This document shows, in pieces, positions 35,605 to 45,036 of a stretch of DNA of 64,000 bases (positions within the stretch are counted from its first letter, which is position 1; every line of letters starts with the position of its first letter). The stretch comes from Paludibacteraceae bacterium (GTDB taxonomy: Bacteria; Bacteroidota; Bacteroidia; Bacteroidales; Paludibacteraceae). The notes beneath the pieces are model-generated. The model did no database searches. It was not told the origin of the DNA and saw nothing but the letters and a program-made list of their open reading frames with translations. A program made the position numbers and the translations under genes. The stretch spans positions 43,300 through 107,299 of the forward strand of contig CAJOEJ010000004.1 in the NCBI GenBank assembly GCA_905233375.1, in the 5' to 3' direction.

Positions 35605-36498
35605 TTATTTGATTGCTGTTCCCAACACATTGAAACGCTCACCGTTCCGGAAGATGTACACCTGTCCGTTCTCGATGATCTTATGGGCTTTCGCTGAGCC
35701 GGAGGGCTGTACGAATCCCTGTTCCTCGCCCGGCGTGCCCGGCTGCTCATTGCTGGCACCGACCGTATAACCGGTGATGTCCACGCGCGCTACGCCACCC
35801 GAATACGCGATATAGAAGAAGGTGTTGGCAAGCGTTGCCCCGTCCGTATAGGTCTGCGTACCGGTATAGACGGCATGCTTCTCCTGCGCCGGCATGTTGA
35901 TGAACGTTCCTTCCAGACAGATCTGCGGTACGGCACCGGTGATGTCTGCTTCCCAAGTGATATCAAATGTCAGAGTGGCATCTGCGTTCCGCGTGATGTG
36001 CCAGTTGAACACACAGGGCGCACCGCTCACTTCCACCGAAGCGACACCGTAATACGTAGCGGGTGTCAGATCACCGCCTGGCTGCTCTCCGCCCTGACCT
36101 TGTTCTTCTTCGCCGCCTACTTCGCCTTCACCGTCTGCATAATAGACTTTGAAATCATAGTTCACACTTCCTGCCACTACGGTAACAGCCGTCTCTTTCT
36201 GAGTGAAAGCAGACAGGTACAACACCATACCTGCACCTTCTATTACATACTTGCCTTCAGGCAAGGTACATGACTCGACACCTGCCGGGAAATTGGTGTA
36301 GATACCATCCTCCTGCGCAAATGCCGGTCGCTGGATGTTGACTACCGTCTGACCGAACGCCGCCTCCACTTTGTACTTGTTGGCGTACGCTCCTCCACCG
36401 GCTCCGTCACCGAGCCATTCGATGGCATTCCAATCGGTAGCGAACGCCATCATACCGACGCATAACAGCGCCAATAGACATGAAATTTTCTTTGTCAT
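35605..36498 (-). CDS. 297-aa secreted protein related to the 1912-aa protein
   Basis: The signal peptide is MTKKISCLLALLCVGMMAFA. The mature start TDWNAIEWLGDGAGGGAYAN parallels INWDDYSWLGNGGVAASYND of the next gene, so the two share an N-terminal domain of about 120 residues. An acidic Gly/Glu/Gln linker (GEVGGEEEQGQGGEQPGG) leads to a second beta-rich domain and the C-terminal end HKIIENGQVYIFRNGERFNV plus LGTAIK. It lies 18 bp upstream of the 1912-aa gene and 31 bp after peptide 4, inside one operon. Function unknown. Confidence 0.85.
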   Translation of the reverse strand: MTKKISCLLALLCVGMMAFATDWNAIEWLGDGAGGGAYANKYKVEAAFGQTVVNIQRPAFAQEDGIYTNFPAGVESCTLPEGKYVIEGAGMVLYLSAFTQKETAVTVVAGSVNYDFKVYYADGEGEVGGEEEQGQGGEQPGGDLTPATYYGVASVEVSGAPCVFNWHITRNADATLTFDITWEADITGAVPQICLEGTFINMPAQEKHAVYTGTQTYTDGATLANTFFYIAYSGGVARVDITGYTVGASNEQPGTPGEEQGFVQPSGSAKAHKIIENGQVYIFRNGERFNVLGTAIK

Positions 36499-36529
36499 AA
36501 TGCTATGTTTTTTTTAATTGTTCGTTCTA

Positions 36530-36712
36530 TCAGAATACTTTCAAGGGAGCTTGAGCGCCATGGGAACCGTCATCCGTACCCTTGTCATTCAGATCCATTC
36601 CGCTGACGGATTGCAAAACAGCTGTTTGAACGTTCAACTCCACCACCTCTGTTGAGGGAACTAAATATGCTGCTTTCATAACGATTTTTGCCATTTTGTC
36701 ATTTATTTTCAT
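36530..36712 (-). CDS. Small peptide 4 of the giant-gene-associated family
   Basis: The frame has 60 codons from the ATG at 36712, but the family match begins at the internal ATG at 36679 (MKAAYLVPSTEVVELNVQTA), which would give 49 residues. The tail is DKGTDDGSHGAQAPLKVF. Its final K-V-F resembles the K-I-F end of peptide 1. It sits 21 bp after the 1603-aa gene and 31 bp before the 297-aa gene, so it is inside the operon rather than at its end. No export signal is visible. Confidence 0.65.
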   Translation of the reverse strand: MKINDKMAKIVMKAAYLVPSTEVVELNVQTAVLQSVSGMDLNDKGTDDGSHGAQAPLKVF

Positions 36713-36733
36713 ATTTAATCATTTACCCTTGGG

Positions 36734-39700
36734 TTATTGGATTTCCATTCCCATCACATTGTAGGTCTTACCATCCCGGATAATGTAGAGTACGCCATCC
36801 ATGAGCACTTTTGTACAAGGTACATTGTCTCCCTGTACATTACCTGTTCCTGTGCTCTGTTGGGGACCGAAGACGATAACAGAGCGCTTGCCGGGAGCCG
36901 ATGCGGAGCTGCCACCAGGGATAGTGAAATAGCAACGGAAAGCACCGATTTTAGAGCCTCCGTCCGGGTTCGGAGCATACAACTCGTTGTTAGCCGATAC
37001 GTAGCGCTTGTCCTCGCCTTCCAACATAATCTTATTGAACGTACCTTGGAAATGCATATGCTCAGCGACCGCCTTGTAGCCTACTGCCGACGGATCGACA
37101 TTCTCGATCGTCACACCGCTGATGGTCGAGCCGGCAACGAAATCCTGACCCGGCTTGATGAGGTACGGCTTACCCGCCTCGATAACGCTGACATAGTCGA
37201 AGTTGAGGTGGATGATCGATCCGTGATCCTCTGAACTAACCAGCGTAGCGATTGTGCTTGCACCGAATACCTCGTTCACCTTGTCGGCATCCAAGTCAAA
37301 CGGCAAGCACAGCGTGTACCATGTGTTGTTCGCAAGGATATCGCGGTTGATGGTAACGGTAGCAATACGACCGTTATTCTCAGTGATAGCGGCGGTATTA
37401 TTGGTCGCCTCATCGGCGAATGCCAATTCTACATATCCCCACGTACCAGTCATCTTGGTCAGATCAAGCGTGAACATGCCATATACATAGTCACCATCGA
37501 AGGTCTGAACCTCTGTATAGAAATCGTGGTCATAGACATGTTGTTGCGTGGCTCCGTTCTTCTTTACTATTGTAAACTTTTTCGTTCCGCTCAGATCAAG
37601 CGCTCCTGACCAAGTTGCAACCGTGTGATCTTCGTTCCATACCAATGCTTGGTCTTCGCCAACCAACGAGCCACGCAGATACAAGTTATCAGCAGAACTT
37701 ATAAAGTGATCTTCGTCTGTTGCATAGAAATAGACATCTTGTGCACTTGTCAAATAAACGTAGTGGTCACTTCCGGCTCCGCAATCATTAAATGTACAAC
37801 GGGTATTCGTAGCATTATACAGTTTGTAAAGATGATCACCAGCAGTCATATTGGTAACTTTCAAACGAAGAACATTTGGTTCCGACGTAGTAGAGAATCT
37901 TGCTATCTCAAGCGTCTTTGTTTCTTCCTCCCAGGGTCCAAAGTAGCCAGAATATACATACAAGCCGGTAACACTACCCGAAGTAGTGAACTCCACTTGT
38001 TTTGCAGCAGACAAGTTGCCGGATTCGTCTTTTGCTTGGATATCTACTGTGTAATGCGTACTTTGCGAGAGAGAGGTAAGAGTTATCTTTCCCTCGCTTG
38101 CTGTTACTTCTACAGGATCTCCTCCAAGACCGCTAACCATATAGGTAGTAATCGGCTTCGTTGTGATATCCGCTGCATCAATCTCAATCTCCGCAGTTGC
38201 ATCATCTACCGCACCCACTTTCACGAATGTAACAACCGGAGCATCATCTGTCAAGGTCGAGAATCCGGATGCATATACTTCAAATTCGTAGATAGAGCAA
38301 TAACTATTGGAACACGTGAAGCGCATATACCGAGCAGGAGCAGCAACAGCTTTTTCATCTGTTCCCACTGCAGATATAACGCCCTCTGACAACTTATAAT
38401 AATTGCTACCATCCAAAGAGCCTTCCAAAACATATTGATTATTATGAGCCTCTTTACTGAGAATTTTAATTGTGCTAAGATTATATTCGGCATCTAATTG
38501 TACTTGCCACCAGTTATTAGCATAGCCACCTTCAGAAGCATTCACACCATAAGAGTTCCATTGAGAATTTGCATTTTCCGCATTCCCGTCATTGGCTTTT
38601 TCTGCAGTGTGACCATTCCCCTCAGTGAACCCGGCCGATGCAGTACCATCCATAGCAATATTGTATTCCGTGTCAAACGGCAATACAACCTCAATAGCAT
38701 TACTGCCTGTATTGCCTGCTTTATCCATTACAGTAATGGTAAAGTGATAGGTCTTGTTGTTCTTCAGTCCGGAAAGCGTAATTTGATTCTCAACCAACGA
38801 GCCTAACACTTCTTGTTCTACAAAACCATTATCTCCGGTTACTTTGATGGAAGTAATTGTACCTGCATTATGTTCATCGTCTTCGTCAGCCGCTATAATC
38901 TGCAAAGTGGCTGTATTAATAGTCTTGGCAGGACAAGAAACAGTTACCGTCGGATCGGTCTCGTCAGGAGTTGCTATACCGGATGCATATACCTCAAATT
39001 CTTTAATGCCAAAACGGTTATCGTTACTCGTCACTTTCAGATAGCGCGCAGATGCTGTCAGACCGGTGTGCGTTTTTGTTTCGTTGCTTGTTGCTGTGGC
39101 TTCACTTATAATCGCACTCCAGTTAACGTTGTCGGTACTTGCATAAACATTGTATGCAGCGTTAATGTCGTTGAAATGAATCTTAATTTGATCAAGATTA
39201 TATACATTTGTCAAATCTACTTTCCACCAAGTAGTAGAAGCATCTCCTTGACCATAACATGTCCAAAATTGACCTGCATTACCATTGACAGCTCTATCGG
39301 CAGTATTGTCATTCTGAACTGCACCTGCCGATGCTGGCTTATTACGAGCCAAATCCACATTCTCATCAAACGGCATTGCAAGCGTAAACTCTTTATAATC
39401 GGACTTATTACCATTGTAATCTACCGCATAACATTTGAACTTATAGGTAGTGCCGTCTTGAATAATCGGCTTGGTGATACGTACCTCGTTCGTCAAAGAA
39501 ATATTTCCGATACTATGGTCTTTGTCTGCCACATAGTAGAAGAACTCCTCGGATGCAGTAACAGCACCATCACCAAAGGTGAAAACCAAATCCGCGCCGT
39601 CCTCCGTTTGAGTTACTTTAGTCGGATCAAGTGTCGGAGCCGTATTATCATCAATATGATTATTGATAGATGCACGGTTGTAATTGAAGGTTTCGGTTAA

Positions 39701-41545
39701 ACGATATGCTCCGTCAGGATTCTGATTGGAATTAAGGAAGAAATGTATCTTTAAATCTTCTGTTGTTGCCGTAAATTGCGTTTGGCAACCTGAACCGGTA
39801 TAATGATGGTGATTATCAACAACCGTACATGCTTGTACTTCATATTGAGAGCCACCAGCATTATTTTGCACCCGTAATTGCGTTGCCCATCCTGCACCAT
39901 CAAAATTGATATCCTCACTTGAAGTCTTTGCACGAAGCAACATCGTTTGACCACAAGAAGCGATGTAATAATTTACATCCAAATCAAGATGATCCGAATA
40001 ATCCGTTATTGAACCATTGCCTTTATAGAACGTATCACCTTGTTTCTGATACGTAGCAAACAATTCGTTGCTGGCGAGAGCTGGTGTAATGGATACATTA
40101 TCAATCGCTAAGGCTGGAGCACCATTACAACCTGTACCGCTACTTACAGAAATATTCCATGCCAAATACAAATAACCTCCAACAGGAAGATTAACATTAA
40201 GACGTCCTATTTTGGTCGCCGTTGCTGGCGGATTGACATAAGCAGAACTACTTTCATTCGCATAGACCTGCTGAAAATCCAAGCCTGCGGAAGTCCAATC
40301 TACACCATTTGTTGATGTATATAATTGAACAGTATACCCATTGGTATTATTACAATTACGCCATTTCTCAATATCATATTTCAACGCAACTGCATCTATA
40401 TCTACATGACTATCATTGTACAAACATGCCATCACATTTATCCCACGTGTACCGGGTGTAGCAGCACTTGTTGATAATCCACCTATCGCACGGTCGTCAC
40501 TACCTGTAGCACCGAAGTTCCAAGTGCCGTTTGAAGCATTAGTTGCTATTTCCGTGCCACCAATCCACATCGTTGCATCAGAAGCACTTGTATAAGCACC
40601 TACTACACGAGGCTCCTTCATATTTCTCTCTATTCTCCATCCGGCAGGGAGAACCGTAGCTCGATCTACAGCAGTTTTAACAACTCCAGGAGCTGACGGG
40701 TCAACATCTGCTCCTCCAATCAAATTGAAATTTTCCGATACGGACATCTTTTGATCTGTAATAACCATGACATTCTTAATCGCTGTCGTTGTCTTTGGAG
40801 TAATGGATACGTTATCTAAACCAAGACCCGGTGCATAATTGCAGGTATTACCCGAACTTACCGATATATTCCATGCGAGGTACAAATCGCCATTAGCCGG
40901 AAAATCCACATTCAACTCTCCTTTAACTTTTCTGCTATCAAACGGCACAGTTTCGTAGCCGGTAGTACCGGCATCAGGTGCATAGGTAGAACAAAAGTCT
41001 TTACCAGCCGATACCCAAGAATCTGCTAAACCGGTTGTAGAAGTGTAAAGTTGTACCGTAAAACCGACACTATTAGATCCATCTCTATATTTCTCTATAT
41101 CATATTCTAAAGATATTGATTGATAGTTTTCTCCGGCATCATTATGCAATTGAGCCATTATAGAAAGACCTCTTGTTCCGCCATCGGCAGCAGTCGTTAG
41201 CCCACCTAATGCCCGATCAGAACTTCCATTAACGCCAAAATTCCAAGTTCCGTTTTTAGCAGTACTTGACATTGATTTACCCCCTATGTACATCGTTTCC
41301 GACGATGCATCCGCATAAGCACCGACTACGCGCGGGGCACTCATATTACGCTCAATTCTCCAACCTTCCGGTAACGTGGAGGATTGTTCTGTACCAGAAG
41401 CAGCATCAGCTACCTCACTTCCCCCCATACCATCAAAATTCTGCGTATAGGTCGTTCCTGTAATACTAATCTGCGCAATCGCTGTTGCGCTCATCATCAT
41501 TCCCGCTGCAATAAGAGCGATCGATTTTGTAAAGATATGTTTCAT
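36734..41545 (-). CDS. 1603-aa secreted protein with two discoidin domains
   Basis: It has a signal peptide (KSIALIAAGMMMSATAIAQ), then two copies of a ~220-residue beta-sandwich domain (about 25-250 and 262-490; start QNFDGMGG or ENFNLIGG, centre NGTWNFG..GS.DRA.GG, end L.IDNVSITP). The same domain occurs twice in the next gene upstream. Two F5/8 type C domains follow near 728-860 and 958-1092 (WWKVDL..VYNL and WWQVQLDAEYNL), with FN3-like modules between and after. The C-terminal end reads KVLMDGVLYIIRDGKTYNVM plus GMEIQ. Likely an exported glycan-binding or surface protein. The gap to the upstream SGNH gene is 24 bp. Confidence 0.9.
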   Translation of the reverse strand: MKHIFTKSIALIAAGMMMSATAIAQISITGTTYTQNFDGMGGSEVADAASGTEQSSTLPEGWRIERNMSAPRVVGAYADASSETMYIGGKSMSSTAKNGTWNFGVNGSSDRALGGLTTAADGGTRGLSIMAQLHNDAGENYQSISLEYDIEKYRDGSNSVGFTVQLYTSTTGLADSWVSAGKDFCSTYAPDAGTTGYETVPFDSRKVKGELNVDFPANGDLYLAWNISVSSGNTCNYAPGLGLDNVSITPKTTTAIKNVMVITDQKMSVSENFNLIGGADVDPSAPGVVKTAVDRATVLPAGWRIERNMKEPRVVGAYTSASDATMWIGGTEIATNASNGTWNFGATGSDDRAIGGLSTSAATPGTRGINVMACLYNDSHVDIDAVALKYDIEKWRNCNNTNGYTVQLYTSTNGVDWTSAGLDFQQVYANESSSAYVNPPATATKIGRLNVNLPVGGYLYLAWNISVSSGTGCNGAPALAIDNVSITPALASNELFATYQKQGDTFYKGNGSITDYSDHLDLDVNYYIASCGQTMLLRAKTSSEDINFDGAGWATQLRVQNNAGGSQYEVQACTVVDNHHHYTGSGCQTQFTATTEDLKIHFFLNSNQNPDGAYRLTETFNYNRASINNHIDDNTAPTLDPTKVTQTEDGADLVFTFGDGAVTASEEFFYYVADKDHSIGNISLTNEVRITKPIIQDGTTYKFKCYAVDYNGNKSDYKEFTLAMPFDENVDLARNKPASAGAVQNDNTADRAVNGNAGQFWTCYGQGDASTTWWKVDLTNVYNLDQIKIHFNDINAAYNVYASTDNVNWSAIISEATATSNETKTHTGLTASARYLKVTSNDNRFGIKEFEVYASGIATPDETDPTVTVSCPAKTINTATLQIIAADEDDEHNAGTITSIKVTGDNGFVEQEVLGSLVENQITLSGLKNNKTYHFTITVMDKAGNTGSNAIEVVLPFDTEYNIAMDGTASAGFTEGNGHTAEKANDGNAENANSQWNSYGVNASEGGYANNWWQVQLDAEYNLSTIKILSKEAHNNQYVLEGSLDGSNYYKLSEGVISAVGTDEKAVAAPARYMRFTCSNSYCSIYEFEVYASGFSTLTDDAPVVTFVKVGAVDDATAEIEIDAADITTKPITTYMVSGLGGDPVEVTASEGKITLTSLSQSTHYTVDIQAKDESGNLSAAKQVEFTTSGSVTGLYVYSGYFGPWEEETKTLEIARFSTTSEPNVLRLKVTNMTAGDHLYKLYNATNTRCTFNDCGAGSDHYVYLTSAQDVYFYATDEDHFISSADNLYLRGSLVGEDQALVWNEDHTVATWSGALDLSGTKKFTIVKKNGATQQHVYDHDFYTEVQTFDGDYVYGMFTLDLTKMTGTWGYVELAFADEATNNTAAITENNGRIATVTINRDILANNTWYTLCLPFDLDADKVNEVFGASTIATLVSSEDHGSIIHLNFDYVSVIEAGKPYLIKPGQDFVAGSTISGVTIENVDPSAVGYKAVAEHMHFQGTFNKIMLEGEDKRYVSANNELYAPNPDGGSKIGAFRCYFTIPGGSSASAPGKRSVIVFGPQQSTGTGNVQGDNVPCTKVLMDGVLYIIRDGKTYNVMGMEIQ
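36808..36841 (-). repeat. GTAC-rich element inside the 1603-aa gene
   Basis: It encodes NVQGDNVPCTKVL before the conserved C-terminal end and is the fourth coding copy. Confidence 0.6.
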
Positions 41546-41569
41546 TGTATAGATATTTTAGTTTCTTAT

Positions 41570-43873
41570 TTATTGTACTTGCGCGCCAAAGACCGTGTAC
41601 ATCTTCTCGCCATGAAGAATGAACACATGTCCGTCTTGTATGATTTTCCGGCTTTTCGTGGCTGGCTCACCGGGCATCTCTATGCCGGACGGTGCCTGTT
41701 GTCCGCTCGGCGTAATGGATACATTGTCTATCGCCAGACCCGGAGCCGCATTGCAACTCGTTCCGCTGCTCACCGATATATGCCATCCCAAATACAAGTC
41801 GCTGTTCTTCGGGAAATTCACCGCCAGTTCTCCGCTCATCGCCTTGGTATCCGCCGGCACAGCGGCGAAACCGTTATTGTCGGCATCGGGCATGTAAGTA
41901 GCCCGGAAAGTCTCTCCCGCCGATGTCCAGTTGACGCCGTTGGAAGAGGTGTACAACTGCACCGTGAACCCTGCGGCATTGCTGCCGTTTCGGTATTTCT
42001 CAATGTCGTATGCCAAATCGATCTTATTGAAGTTCCACTCGCTGTTGTTGTACAGACGGACCATCACCGTCAAACCGCGTGTTCCATTATCAATACCGGT
42101 AGTCAGACCTCCTATCGCACGGTCCGTCGAACCCGTTGCACCGAAGTTCCATGTACCATTATACGCATTGCTCGCCAGACTCTGACCGCCGATATACATG
42201 GTCGTCTCAGCCGCACTAGCGAACGCGCCGATGGTACGCGGAGCACTCATGTTGCGCTCTATCTTCCATCCCGCCGGCAAGGTGCTCTCACGTAAAACAC
42301 CCGTTTTGGCATCCGTCGAAGGATCGGCATCGGCGCCACCCAACACGTCAAAATTCTCGGTGATCGTACTGTTATCCGTCAGCATAACGGCATAGTCCGG
42401 CACCTCAATGATCCGTTGCGGGGTAATGGTCACATTATCGATACCGAAAGCCATCGAACCGGCACAATCCGTACCGCTGGCTACGGAGATACTCCAGGCG
42501 ATATACAGATCCTCGTCCGCCGCAAAAGGGCACTGCAGCGTATCCTCCACATGCGTGTTCACAATAGGCACTACAGCGGCACCGGCGGTAGCGGCATCGG
42601 GCGTATAGGTATTGCAGAAATCCGCTCCGGCACTCGTCCAGTTCTCACCATCTGCAGAGGTATAGACCTGCACGACAAACCCCGCCGCATTATTGCCGTT
42701 ACGGTATTTCTCGATGTCATAGCCGAGTGCCAAGGATGTAAAATCGACTCCTGCATCGTTATGCAGCTTCGCCATCACGCTGATCGTACGGGCACCGCCG
42801 CTGATGCTGGACGTGATACCGCCTATGGCACGGTCGGTACTGCCGGTCAGACCGAAGTTCCACGTACCGTTCTTGGCGTTGGAAGCCAGACTCTGACCGC
42901 CGATATACATGGTTGTCTCCGAAGCCGAATAATACGAGAGGACGGTGCGGCAGGAACCGGTGTTATTCTCAATACGCCATCCCATCGGCAATTGGGTGTC
43001 CCGCACAAAAGCCGTCTTCTCCTGATCGGACGGATCCACATCGTCCCCGCCGATAGTATCGAAATTCTGCATGTACGGTGTCTCAGCCACAATAGAGATC
43101 GCCGGCGTCTCCTCCATCGGTATCGGTTCGGTACGCTCAACGCCTTCGTATGCCTCCTTGGCGTAAGCACGCAGGGTCTGCGCCATCTCCTCCGACACCG
43201 CACCGGGTTTGAACGTGATGGTACTCGGATCCTCTCCAAAAACAACGGCATATTCCAGACAGCATGCTAAATAGGTCGCTGCCTGCGTCGGATGACGGTC
43301 GTCCGTATATAAATCTGCGGCAAACGTAGCCGGATGATCCAACTGGTAATTGCCATATGCCATACCTACCGGACAGAGCGTCAGACCCAACTCGTCCGCC
43401 ACCGAACGGTAATTCGCCAGAAGCGCCGATTTGGATGCCTGATAGTTCGCATCGTTGCTGAACGGCCAGTTGACCGGCAGGATAATCGTCACGTCCGGAT
43501 TCGGACAGTTGGCACGGATATAGGTCACCCATGTCGCAACGTTCGTATGGAACTGGGTGAAGTTATTGAGCGGAAGGGAAGACTGCTCCTGCAGAATAAT
43601 AAACGCCCATGCCGTATTCGCCACTACCGCCTGCGCATTCGGCGTCAACGGGTCGCTGTAATAATGATACTCAAGGGTCTTGCCCAGGTTGGTATGCTTG
43701 GTCCAGGACGCATCTTTTCCCATGGCAGCTGCCATGTTGTTGAACATCTGATCCTGACTATTGTAGTCGATAAGACTGTTGTTGATCGACAGCACCGTAA
43801 CGGTCTCTGCCTTCACCGGCAACACGGACAAGACGGCGACAACAAACAAAGAGATGAGCAGCTGTTTTTTCAT
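41570..43873 (-). CDS. Secreted SGNH-hydrolase (DUF4886-like) fused to two sandwich domains
   Basis: The signal peptide (MKKQLLISLFVVAVLSVLPV) leads into an SGNH/GDSL-type domain of about 230 residues. The nucleophile block is at S33 (VLSINNSLIDY), a catalytic D-x-x-H is at D191/H194 (DDRHPTQAATYLA), and an ILPVNWPF segment fits block III. Two copies of the ~220-aa sandwich domain follow (about 268-484 and 504-722), the same type as in the 1603-aa protein. The C-terminal end is RKIIQDGHVFILHGEKMYTV plus FGAQVQ. A carbohydrate-ester deacetylase role is plausible. The ATG overlaps the stop of the aldo/keto reductase gene by 4 bp. Confidence 0.85.
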   Translation of the reverse strand: MKKQLLISLFVVAVLSVLPVKAETVTVLSINNSLIDYNSQDQMFNNMAAAMGKDASWTKHTNLGKTLEYHYYSDPLTPNAQAVVANTAWAFIILQEQSSLPLNNFTQFHTNVATWVTYIRANCPNPDVTIILPVNWPFSNDANYQASKSALLANYRSVADELGLTLCPVGMAYGNYQLDHPATFAADLYTDDRHPTQAATYLACCLEYAVVFGEDPSTITFKPGAVSEEMAQTLRAYAKEAYEGVERTEPIPMEETPAISIVAETPYMQNFDTIGGDDVDPSDQEKTAFVRDTQLPMGWRIENNTGSCRTVLSYYSASETTMYIGGQSLASNAKNGTWNFGLTGSTDRAIGGITSSISGGARTISVMAKLHNDAGVDFTSLALGYDIEKYRNGNNAAGFVVQVYTSADGENWTSAGADFCNTYTPDAATAGAAVVPIVNTHVEDTLQCPFAADEDLYIAWSISVASGTDCAGSMAFGIDNVTITPQRIIEVPDYAVMLTDNSTITENFDVLGGADADPSTDAKTGVLRESTLPAGWKIERNMSAPRTIGAFASAAETTMYIGGQSLASNAYNGTWNFGATGSTDRAIGGLTTGIDNGTRGLTVMVRLYNNSEWNFNKIDLAYDIEKYRNGSNAAGFTVQLYTSSNGVNWTSAGETFRATYMPDADNNGFAAVPADTKAMSGELAVNFPKNSDLYLGWHISVSSGTSCNAAPGLAIDNVSITPSGQQAPSGIEMPGEPATKSRKIIQDGHVFILHGEKMYTVFGAQVQ

Positions 43874-44826
43874 AGTATTGTTTCCAAATTGTTCTTCAAC
43901 TGTTCCACACTGCTGGCACCGACGATGACGGATGTCACGCCGTTTTGAGCGAGCACCCAGTTCAGCGCTTCCTGCGCTATCGAGCGTCCGGACGCTTTCC
44001 CCTGCGCCTCCAGCTCATGCAGATAGTGCAGCAGTTCCGGCGTACGGCGGTCGGATTTCAGGAAATGCTCCTGCGCCATGCGGCTGTCCGACGGGACTCC
44101 GTTCAGATAGCGGTCGGTCAACAACCCCTGCGCTAACGGCGAATAGGCGATGAAACCGATTCCTTCTTCACGGCAGAAATCCAGAATACCTTCCTCTATC
44201 GGTTCGCGGTTCAGCATATTGAGCCGTCCCTGATAGATGAGCAGCGGCACATCGCGTTCACGCAGATACCGGGTGGCAGCTTTCAACGGCTCCAAAGGCC
44301 AGTTGGAGATGCCGACATACAATGCTTTACCTGCCTGGACGATATCCACCAATGCATGCAGGGTCTCCTCTATCGGCGTATTGGGATCGTAGCGGTGCGA
44401 ATAAAACAAGTCCACATAGTCCAGACGCATCCGCCGGAGCGACTGGTCCAGACTCGCCATCAGATACTTGCGGCTGCCCCACTCTCCGTAAGGACCGTCC
44501 CACATTCCGTATCCCGCCTTCGACGAGATGAACAATTCATCGCGGTACGGACGGAAATCCTCGTCCATCAACCGACCGAAATTCGTCTCCGCACTGCCGG
44601 CAGGAACACCGTAGTTATTGGCGAAATCGAAATGCGTCACACCATGGTCGAACGCATAGCGGGTAATGGCACGGCTCCGCTCGAACGGCGCATCATCACC
44701 GAAATTATGCCAGAAGCCCAAGCTGACTTTGGGAAGTAACACACCGCTTTTACCGCAACGATTATACATCGTCGCCATATGAGAGTAGCGCTCAGAAGAT
44801 GCCAGATAGGTGAAATTTGTTGCCAT
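43870..44826 (-). CDS. gpr: Aldo/keto reductase (YghZ/Gpr type)
   Basis: The 318-aa protein has the AKR catalytic tetrad D67, Y72, K103 and H144 (THFDFANNYG, ISSKAGYG, FYSHRYD) and closely follows the YghZ/L-glyceraldehyde-3-phosphate reductase pattern (YNRCGKSGVLLPKVSLGFWH, WHNFGDDAPFE, WGSRKYLMASLDQS). The start at 44826 is chosen because the sequence further upstream overlaps the promoter and reads unlike a protein. It is the first gene of the long minus-strand operon and overlaps the SGNH gene by 4 bp (ATGA). A cytosolic NADPH-dependent enzyme heading an operon of secreted giants is unusual; it may act on a sugar or aldehyde linked to that system. Confidence 0.9.
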   Translation of the reverse strand: MATNFTYLASSERYSHMATMYNRCGKSGVLLPKVSLGFWHNFGDDAPFERSRAITRYAFDHGVTHFDFANNYGVPAGSAETNFGRLMDEDFRPYRDELFISSKAGYGMWDGPYGEWGSRKYLMASLDQSLRRMRLDYVDLFYSHRYDPNTPIEETLHALVDIVQAGKALYVGISNWPLEPLKAATRYLRERDVPLLIYQGRLNMLNREPIEEGILDFCREEGIGFIAYSPLAQGLLTDRYLNGVPSDSRMAQEHFLKSDRRTPELLHYLHELEAQGKASGRSIAQEALNWVLAQNGVTSVIVGASSVEQLKNNLETIL

Positions 44827-44846
44827 GGTATTAATCAAAATCGGTG

Positions 44847-44877
44847 CAAAGTTACTATATTTTTCCAATATACGCAA
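44847..44877 (-). promoter_or_regulatory. Promoter of the AKR/surface-protein operon
   Basis: TTG (44875-44877), 20 bp, TAACTTTG (44847-44854) on the minus strand. It lies about 110-160 bp from the divergent promoter of the DUF6377 regulator, in a 210-bp shared intergenic region. Confidence 0.75.
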
Positions 44878-44983
44878 GCGCGCAAACGTCGTACATACAG
44901 GAAAAGTATGATAAAGTACAGGCTTTATTTCTGATAATGTGTATCTTAATAATTGCAAAAAGCGAAAAAAAGTACGTAAAATA

Positions 44984-45015
44984 TTTGCGTATTTCAAAAA
45001 AAAGCAGTACCTTTG
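44984..45015 (+). promoter_or_regulatory. Promoter of the DUF6377 regulator
   Basis: TTTG (44984-44987), 20 bp, TACCTTTG (45008-45015) on the plus strand. Confidence 0.8.
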
Positions 45016-45036
45016 CAGCGTCAATTTTTACACATC

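Noticed and set aside
29845..43873. Polysaccharide utilisation locus (SusC/SusD type)
   Set aside because: No TonB-dependent receptor, SusD-like protein or glycoside hydrolase is recognisable among the operon genes.
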